NCBI GenBank assembly: GCA_039184055.1
Contig: JBCDBH010000400.1
Coordinates: 1 to 5,420 of the forward strand
Direction: 5' to 3'
Source of the DNA: JBCDBH01 sp039184055
GTDB lineage: Bacteria; Acidobacteriota; Thermoanaerobaculia; Multivoradales; J023
DNA: 5,420 nt
Part shown: positions 1-4,354 of the stretch, piece by piece
Position numbering within the stretch: position 1 is the stretch's first letter
Layout: each line of letters begins with the position of its first letter
Program-made: the position numbers and the translations under genes
Notes under the pieces: generated by a model
The model's input: the letters and a program-made list of their open reading frames with translations, nothing else
Database searches by the model: none
What the model was told of the DNA's origin: nothing

Positions 1-57
1 AATGGCGCGCCGGCCCTTTTGTCGTTTGTCGATTTGTTGTTTGTCGATCCTGATGTC

Positions 58-825
58 ATGAAAAACGCTCCCACCGCCGCCGCCCTGGTGATCGGCAATG
101 AAATCCTGTCCGGGAAGATCCGCGACGCCAACGTACCCCATTTGGCGCGTGAGCTCTTTTCGCTCGGGATTACGCTTCGTCGGGTGATCGTCTGTCCCGA
201 CGAGGTCGAGACGATCGTGGACGATCTCGACGCCTTGCGTCGCCATCACCATTGGGTGTTCACCAGCGGTGGCGTCGGGCCCACTCACGACGACGTCACC
301 ATCCGGTCGGTGGCCCGCGCTTTCGCGGTGCCGATCGTCCGGGCGCCCGAGTTGGAGGCCTTGTTGCGCGACCATTTCGGTTCTCGACTCACCGATCACC
401 ACCTGCGGATGGCCGAGGTGCCCGAAGGTGCCGAGATGGTGGCGGGGAGCGGCGCGCGCTGGCCGGTGATGCGGATGGACAATGTTTTCGTGCTTCCCGG
501 TGTGCCACAGATCTTCCGCCGCAAGCTCGCGGTGATTCGCGAGTATCTCGACTCGGGGGTGTCGTTCGTCAGCCGAACGGTGCACACCACCAGCGAAGAG
601 GGCGATATCGCCAGCCTGCTCCACGACGTGGTCGACGCCTTTCCCGAAGTCGCGGTGGGAAGCTATCCGCGCTGGGACGACAACGGTCGATATACGTTGA
701 CCATCACGTTCGACGGTCGCTTTCCGGAACGGGTCGAACAAGCGGTGGCGAAAGTCCGCGCCGCCTTGCCCGCCGATCGGCTCATCGAGCCTCCCGATAC
801 CGCCGCAACAGCCGAAGACGAGTAG
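58..825 (+). CDS. CinA-type single-domain protein (MoaB/Mog-like molybdopterin-binding fold)
   Basis: A 255-residue protein of the competence/damage-inducible protein A family, reduced to its N-terminal domain. Visible motifs are GNEILSG at residues 13-19, TSGGVGPTHDD at 69-79 (the hallmark loop of the MoaB/MogA fold), VLPGVPQ at 145-151, and GSYP at 201-204 followed by an alpha/beta tail. Full-length CinA is about 410 residues and ends in a nicotinamide-nucleotide amidase (PncC) domain, which is absent here because the gene stops and the next begins six bases later. Short forms like this resemble the molybdopterin-binding domain of eukaryotic FAD synthase; family members have been linked to pyrophosphatase activity on ADP-ribose or FAD-type nucleotides, but the substrate cannot be read from sequence. 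I prefer ATG 58 because the family motif starts nine residues later. A TTG at 19 is possible, and the frame is open to position 1. No clear Shine-Dalgarno is visible. ATG 58 overlaps a TGA (59-61) in another frame, so translational coupling to an upstream gene is possible. Likely cytoplasmic. Confidence 0.9.
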   Translation: MKNAPTAAALVIGNEILSGKIRDANVPHLARELFSLGITLRRVIVCPDEVETIVDDLDALRRHHHWVFTSGGVGPTHDDVTIRSVARAFAVPIVRAPELEALLRDHFGSRLTDHHLRMAEVPEGAEMVAGSGARWPVMRMDNVFVLPGVPQIFRRKLAVIREYLDSGVSFVSRTVHTTSEEGDIASLLHDVVDAFPEVAVGSYPRWDDNGRYTLTITFDGRFPERVEQAVAKVRAALPADRLIEPPDTAATAEDE

Positions 826-831
826 GCACCC

Positions 832-1554
832 ATGGATCACGACGCCAACGACCACGACGATTCGATCCCCGCCGTCAACGAGCTACCGGCCATCTTGCCG
901 GTCTTTCCGCTCACCGGGGTTTTGCTGTTGCCCCGCGCGCGATTGCCGCTGCATGTCTTCGAGCCACGCTATCGCGCCATGGTGCGCGACGCCTTGGCCG
1001 ATGGTGGTGGCGTGCTCGGCATGATCCAACCTTTCGTACCCCGTGACGACAACGCGGGGCCGTCATCCGACACGCCTCCCGCTGGCGACAGTTCGCTCTA
1101 TGGGGTCGGCTGCGCCGGTTTTCTCGAGCAAGTCGAATCGTTGGACGATGGTCGCTTTCTCATCATGGTTCTGGGGATCGCCCGTTTTCGCACCTTGCGC
1201 GAGCTGCCGCTGAACGAAGGCTATCGGCGTTTCGAGGTGAGTTACGATGGTTTTGCCTTAGACGAGCATGAAGATGATTTAGACGTCGACACCGAACGGT
1301 TGTTGGCGGGTCTCGGAACGTTCAGCGAGCGTTATGGCCTCGACCTCGATATCGAGCGTCTGGCCACGCTGCCGGCGCTCGCTTTGCTCAACACCCTCGC
1401 CATCGCTCTGCCGTTTCCGGCGGCGGAGAAGCAGGCCTTGCTCGAGGCCGGGGACGTGGCGAGCCGGGTCGATACCCTCTTGTCGCTGATGCGCATGGGG
1501 CTCGAGCCGGGAGCACGGCTGGTGAACGACGAGCAGTCGTTCACCGCCAATTGA
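832..1554 (+). CDS. Stand-alone LON substrate-binding (LON N-terminal) domain protein
   Basis: A 240-residue protein whose first 210 or so residues match the LON substrate-binding domain (PUA-like fold). The signature begins PVFPLTGVLLLP at residues 23-34 and runs into PLHVFEPRYRAMV at 39-51, the classic start of Lon N-domains. A second conserved block, GRFLIMVLGIARFR, lies at 107-120. Residues about 160-230 are helical and close the domain. There is no AAA+ ATPase or Lon serine-lysine protease region, so this is not the Lon protease. Such single-domain proteins are widespread and their role is not settled; substrate or peptide binding is inferred from the domain only. The N-terminus has a short Asp/His-rich stretch (residues 2-10), and residues 70-88 form an acidic, proline-containing loop between blocks. 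The start at ATG 832 is supported by GTAGG at 822-826 with a five-base spacer. It sits six bases after the CinA-like gene, so the two probably share a transcript. Confidence 0.92.
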   Translation: MDHDANDHDDSIPAVNELPAILPVFPLTGVLLLPRARLPLHVFEPRYRAMVRDALADGGGVLGMIQPFVPRDDNAGPSSDTPPAGDSSLYGVGCAGFLEQVESLDDGRFLIMVLGIARFRTLRELPLNEGYRRFEVSYDGFALDEHEDDLDVDTERLLAGLGTFSERYGLDLDIERLATLPALALLNTLAIALPFPAAEKQALLEAGDVASRVDTLLSLMRMGLEPGARLVNDEQSFTAN

Positions 1555-1555
1555 T

Positions 1556-1576
1556 TCCGACGTCATCGACGTCGGA
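1556..1576 (+). other. Perfect stem-loop one base after the LON gene stop (weak terminator candidate)
   Basis: The arms TCCGACGTC (1556-1564) and GACGTCGGA (1568-1576) are perfectly complementary over nine bases with an ATC loop. The hairpin starts one base past the stop codon ending at 1554. It is followed by a G run rather than a T run, so it lacks the tail of an intrinsic terminator. It could protect the 3' end of an upstream mRNA, cause partial termination, or be a protein-binding palindrome (it contains GACGTC twice). The role is inference; the symmetry is seen directly. Confidence 0.45.
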
Positions 1577-1589
1577 GGGGGATGATCGG

Positions 1590-1619
1590 GCCGCCGGTGT
1601 GGGAGCCGGTGGCGGGGGA
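1590..1619 (+). promoter_or_regulatory. Hairpin abutting a GGGGGA ribosome binding site
   Basis: GCCGCCGG (1590-1597) can pair with CCGGTGGC (1606-1613) through eight pairs, one of them G-U, around an eight-base loop. The base after the stem begins the G-rich Shine-Dalgarno-like GGGGGA (1614-1619), which is five bases from GTG 1625. The ribosome binding site supports GTG 1625 over ATG 1646 and ATG 1673, neither of which has a well-spaced purine tract. Because the stem touches the ribosome binding site it could tune initiation, but nothing shows that it is a regulated switch. Confidence 0.4.
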
Positions 1620-1624
1620 ATATC

Positions 1625-2314
1625 GTGCAGTCGATTGTTGATGGGATGCTCAGGGGATCGACAGTTGCGTTCATGGCCGTTACCGGCTCGGAAGGCTGGC
1701 CCATCTGGCTAGCGTACTGGTCGGCGACCCTGGTCATGGCGGTCATGTGCGCCGCGTTGGTCTATTGGATTTCGTTTCATGCCTTGATCGGCTTCTGGCG
1801 TCGGCTCGGCGCGCGGCTCACCTATGGGCTGGTGCTGGTCTTTGCCATCGCGGCGGTGGTTCTCGTGATGCTCTATCGCGACGACCTGCTCGCCGTGCAT
1901 TACGGTCTGCATCTGCCACTCGCGGTGGCAGGCGTCCTCGTGTGGTCGTTCAACTTCTGGTTTTGGATGGCGCAACGGGGAGAGCTCGACTACAAGACCA
2001 TGCTCGGTCTTCCCGAGGTGTCGCCCCGGGATCACGACCGGCCGTTACTGGTCGACGGAATCTATCGGCGGATGCGTCATCCGCGTTACGCCAGCGCCAT
2101 GCTCACCGTCTTGGCGTTCGCGTTGCTGACCAACTACCTTGCGATGTGGATCTTGGTCGTCATGACCGTGGCGGGATTCTGGCTCGTCGCGGTGCTCGAA
2201 GAGCGTGAGCTGCATCGCCGCTATGGCACCGCCTACGCGCGCTATTGTGCCGTCGTACCGCGTTTCTTGCCACGTATGGGGAATCCGCGGCCTGATGTCG
2301 TTGTTGATGAGTGA
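1625..2314 (+). CDS. Membrane methyltransferase-like protein, isoprenylcysteine carboxyl methyltransferase (ICMT/PEMT-like) family
   Basis: A 229-residue polytopic inner-membrane protein. Hydrophobic segments lie at about 29-49, 66-83, 97-115 and 156-191; the last is long enough for a two-helix hairpin, as in ICMT-type enzymes. The C-terminal half carries the family signature: DGIYRRMRHPRY at residues 144-155 (usual form GxYxxxRHPxY) and EERELHRRYGTAYARY at 192-207 followed by VPRFLP at 211-216. In characterised relatives these segments form the S-adenosylmethionine site and the methyl-acceptor access region, so a SAM-dependent methyltransferase acting on a lipid or lipid-like membrane substrate is the best inference. 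The acceptor is unknown. The long N-terminal part (1-95) is less conserved. NnrU-like or other uncharacterised members of the same fold are alternatives. GTG 1625 is chosen for its GGGGGA ribosome binding site; the first 16 residues are the least certain part. The gene lies 70 nt after the LON gene. Its final codons and stop fall within a short tandem duplication. Confidence 0.85.
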   Translation: MQSIVDGMLRGSTVAFMAVTGSEGWPIWLAYWSATLVMAVMCAALVYWISFHALIGFWRRLGARLTYGLVLVFAIAAVVLVMLYRDDLLAVHYGLHLPLAVAGVLVWSFNFWFWMAQRGELDYKTMLGLPEVSPRDHDRPLLVDGIYRRMRHPRYASAMLTVLAFALLTNYLAMWILVVMTVAGFWLVAVLEERELHRRYGTAYARYCAVVPRFLPRMGNPRPDVVVDE

Positions 2315-2336
2315 GTCATTGTCGATGAGTGAACCA
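2301..2336 (+). repeat. 18-bp tandem duplication spanning the stop codon
   Basis: Two adjacent 18-base units (2301-2318 and 2319-2336) differ at three positions. The shared core is TTGTYGATGAGTGA. The first unit contains the last codons and the TGA stop (2312-2314) of the membrane methyltransferase gene, and the second is non-coding. The pattern suggests a local slippage duplication of the gene end. Confidence 0.7.
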
Positions 2337-2351
2337 TCTCGGACAGTCGAC

Positions 2352-2389
2352 GGCGGTGAAGGATAGAGTCGGCAGTGAAGGATAGAGTA
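2352..2389 (+). repeat. 19-bp tandem duplication upstream of hflX
   Basis: Two adjacent 19-base units (2352-2370 and 2371-2389) share GGCRGTGAAGGATAGAGT with one mismatch in those 18 positions; the 19th base also differs. Each unit contains GATAGAGT. The TAGAGT inside it is a poor -10 match, and no convincing -35 lies at 16-18 bp, so I do not call a promoter. The repeat lies 23 bp before GTG 2413. Confidence 0.75.
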
Positions 2390-2412
2390 GGGACTCACTC
2401 CAGTCTTTTCGT

Positions 2413-4113
2413 GTGAGATCGAGAGGCGACACCATTTCACAGAGCATCGAAGGCAACCTACGCGGCGTCAAGACCTCACAACGCAAGGCGCTCGAACGCA
2501 CCTATCGTCGGCGTACGTCGCCACGCGAGGTCGTTTCGCCTGAGTTGGCGCGTCATCTCGCCACGACCTCGCGTGATCTCGGTCGCCAAGTCGGCGTGCT
2601 GCTCGATCGCGGTGGCGTGGTGAAGAGTGTCGTGGTCGGTGACGCCACCGAGCTCCACGTGCCTGATGTCGGGCGGTTGCGAGGCGGCCCGGGGCGTTTC
2701 GCCGGTCTGCGTTTGGTCCACACGCATCTGCGTGGCGAAAGCATCACCGCCGACGACCTCAACGATCTCGCGCTCCTCCGACTCGACGCCATGGTGATGA
2801 TCGAAGCCACCGAAGAGGGCGACGCGGGTCGTGTCGAGGTGGCGATGCTCGACCCGGCGACTCTCGCCGAAGGCGCGGTGGCGGCCGACGAGGAGGTCGA
2901 CCCCTTTCGTCATCTCAGCGCGCGTGACATCTTCGCGCTCGATTTCGATTTCGAAGCCGAGATCGAAGCGCTCGAAGCCGAGTTCCGTCGGGTCGCCCAG
3001 AGCGCCGGTCGCACTGGCAAGGAACGCGCTCTGATCATCGCGCTCACGCCGGAAGACTCACGTCTCGACGAGATGCTCGAATTGGTGCGTGCCTCGGGAA
3101 CCGAGGTCGCTGGCGTGATCCGTCAGAAACGCTTTCGCGTCCATCCGAAGACCGCCATCGGTCCCGGCAAGCTCAAAGAGGTGGTGCTCGAGGGCATGCG
3201 CCGGCTGGCCGATGTCGCCATCTTCGACATCGATCTTCGACCCGCGCAATCACGTGCCTTCGAAGACGCCACGGGTCTCAAAACCATCGATCGCACCCAA
3301 TTGATTCTCGACATCTTTGCCCAGCGCGCCAAGAGCCGAGACGGCAAGCTCCAAGTCGAGCTCGCACAGCTCAAATACTCGCTACCGAGGCTGACCGAGA
3401 AGGATGCTGGTCTGTCGCGGCTCACCGGTGGCATCGGAGGTCGTGGACCGGGTGAACCGGTGATGGAGATCGGTCGTCGGCGGATCAACGATCGCATCCG
3501 CAAGCTCGAAAAGCAGATCGACCAGCTGTCCAAACAGCGTGAGGTGAGGCGTCGGCGGCGACGTGAAGAGCAAATCCCGATTTTGTCGATCGTCGGCTAT
3601 ACCAACGCCGGCAAGTCGACTCTCCTGAACGCCATGACCCGAAGCGAGGTCGAGGCCGCCGATCAGCTCTTCATGACCCTCGATCCCACCAGTCGTCGAT
3701 TGCGTTTTCCCCGTGAGGGTGAGGTGGTGATCACCGACACGGTCGGATTCATCACCGATCTACCCGACGACCTCAGAATCGCCTTTCGCGCCACCCTCGA
3801 AGAGCTCGCCGACGCCGATCTTCTACTCCACGTGGTCGATGCCTCGGACGAGCAGCTCGACGCCAAAAAAGAAGCGGTCGAAGCTTTGCTCGAAGATCTG
3901 GATCTAGGCGACGTGCCGCGTCTGTTGGTGCTCAACAAGGTCGACCTCCTATCCGAATCCCAGGCCGAGGGCCTCGCCACCCGGCTCGACGGCGTCGCGG
4001 TGAGTGCGGTGGAGCGTAACGGGCTCAAAAAGCTGATCCACGCCGCCGAGGAGCGCTTGGCGCTCGCCGATCCTTTGCTGCCGACGTACCCGGATCGCGC
4101 CGAATCAGCTTAG
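2413..4113 (+). CDS. hflX: GTPase HflX, long form with N-terminal extension
   Basis: HflX is a cytoplasmic translational GTPase of the Obg-HflX superfamily that binds the 50S subunit and, in E. coli, splits stalled or stressed ribosomes. Numbering from GTG 2413, residues about 12-190 are the N-terminal extension of long-form HflX, opening IEGNLRGVKTSQ and containing RLVHTHLRGE. Residues 205-336 are the HflX subdomain, and the glycine-rich signature TGGIGGRGPGE lies at 338-348. A basic coiled coil of about 355-387 leads into the G domain. G-domain motifs are G395YTNAGKS402 (P-loop), D442TVGF446 (G3), N508KVD511 (G4) and S531A (G5), all intact, so the protein should bind and hydrolyse GTP. Oddities: the usual T-x-L-E after GPGE reads PVME, and little sequence follows the G domain, unlike E. 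coli HflX. The start is uncertain. GTG 2413 has no ribosome binding site, whereas ATT 2434 does, and starting there would give a more typical N-terminus. The 566 residues (559 from ATT) fit the long form. Confidence 0.97.
   Translation: MRSRGDTISQSIEGNLRGVKTSQRKALERTYRRRTSPREVVSPELARHLATTSRDLGRQVGVLLDRGGVVKSVVVGDATELHVPDVGRLRGGPGRFAGLRLVHTHLRGESITADDLNDLALLRLDAMVMIEATEEGDAGRVEVAMLDPATLAEGAVAADEEVDPFRHLSARDIFALDFDFEAEIEALEAEFRRVAQSAGRTGKERALIIALTPEDSRLDEMLELVRASGTEVAGVIRQKRFRVHPKTAIGPGKLKEVVLEGMRRLADVAIFDIDLRPAQSRAFEDATGLKTIDRTQLILDIFAQRAKSRDGKLQVELAQLKYSLPRLTEKDAGLSRLTGGIGGRGPGEPVMEIGRRRINDRIRKLEKQIDQLSKQREVRRRRRREEQIPILSIVGYTNAGKSTLLNAMTRSEVEAADQLFMTLDPTSRRLRFPREGEVVITDTVGFITDLPDDLRIAFRATLEELADADLLLHVVDASDEQLDAKKEAVEALLEDLDLGDVPRLLVLNKVDLLSESQAEGLATRLDGVAVSAVERNGLKKLIHAAEERLALADPLLPTYPDRAESA
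2421..2426 (+). promoter_or_regulatory. Shine-Dalgarno-like GAGAGG favouring an ATT start for hflX
   Basis: GAGAGG lies inside the reading frame that begins at GTG 2413, seven bases before an in-frame ATT (2434-2436). No purine tract is properly spaced before GTG 2413; the nearest, TAGGGA at 2388-2393, ends about 19 bases upstream. If this site is real, HflX starts at ATT 2434, just before the conserved IEGN motif. Confidence 0.4.
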
Positions 4114-4169
4114 CCTGCACATCTCACTAGCCCTCTCCCACCTTCCTTCCGAGTCTTCTTTGACAGCCG

Positions 4170-4192
4170 ACCAATCGGTCTGACCGATTGGT
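4170..4192 (+). promoter_or_regulatory. Upstream TetR-type operator (perfect palindrome)
   Basis: ACCAATCGGTC (4170-4180) and GACCGATTGGT (4182-4192) are perfect 11-bp inverted arms around a single T. The core CGGTCNGACCG is characteristic of operators bound by TetR/AcrR-family dimers, often seen at efflux genes. The right edge shares one base with the -35 element at 4192, so bound repressor would occlude RNA polymerase. It could also fold as a hairpin after hflX, but no T run follows, so a terminator is less likely. No TetR gene lies in the window. Confidence 0.75.
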
Positions 4193-4220
4193 TGACTGCG
4201 TCTGAGTCGCGCTGTACCCT
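4192..4220 (+). promoter_or_regulatory. Sigma70-like promoter for the TolC-fusion gene
   Basis: TTGACT (4192-4197, five of six consensus bases) is followed after exactly 17 bp by TACCCT (4215-4220), which keeps the key T, A and final T of a -10 box. Transcription would begin near 4227, leaving a leader of about 128 nt before ATG 4355. The promoter sits exactly between two related palindromes, which strengthens the call. The -10 is mediocre. Confidence 0.55.
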
Positions 4221-4231
4221 CCGATGGTTCG

Positions 4232-4254
4232 AACATTCGGTCAGACCGTTAGGT
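4232..4254 (+). promoter_or_regulatory. Downstream TetR-type operator (imperfect copy)
   Basis: AACATTCGGTC (4232-4242) and GACCGTTAGGT (4244-4254) surround a central A. Each arm matches the corresponding arm of the upstream operator at 9 of 11 bases, and the CGGTCNGACCG core is identical. Its centre (4243) is 62 bp from the first (4181), about six helical turns, so both face the same side of the DNA. It lies just after the predicted start site. An overlapping perfect repeat, TCAGACC/GGTCTGA (4241-4247 and 4252-4258), adds a further half-site. Confidence 0.65.
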
Positions 4255-4283
4255 CTGAACATCTGTTCGAAGACTGCGGGCGA

Positions 4284-4346
4284 ATGACTCGCTGTCCGTC
4301 ACGATCCACGGTGAGCTCGAACGCTGGCTCGTCGCGTGACGCCTGA
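4284..4346 (+). CDS. Possible 20-codon leader ORF
   Basis: An ATG at 4284 opens 20 codons that end at TGA 4344-4346, eight bases before ATG 4355 of the downstream gene. GCGGGCGA lies directly before the ATG but is not a good Shine-Dalgarno at proper spacing. The peptide is Ser/Arg/Thr-rich with no run of a single amino-acid codon that would suggest attenuation. It may be chance in a GC-rich leader; coupling to the next gene, which has no ribosome binding site of its own, is the only argument for it. Confidence 0.15.
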   Translation: MTRCPSRSTVSSNAGSSRDA

Positions 4347-4354
4347 TTTCGACC

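Noticed and set aside
252..1046. + strand frame of 264 codons overlapping the CinA and LON genes
   Set aside because: It is an Arg/Gly-rich frameshift shadow crossing two well-supported genes, with no domain.
4114..4160. Pyrimidine-rich stretch after hflX
   Set aside because: It is a C/T-rich run without symmetry or a hairpin. A Rho-dependent termination region is conceivable, but nothing specific supports it.
4160..4165. Perfect TTGACA as a -35 box of a second promoter
   Set aside because: No acceptable -10 hexamer occurs 16-18 bp downstream; that stretch falls inside the operator (ACCGAT). The TTGACT/TACCCT pair is better.
4170..4192. Palindrome as an intrinsic terminator for hflX
   Set aside because: The loop would be a single base and no T run follows. 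The second related copy across a promoter fits an operator better.
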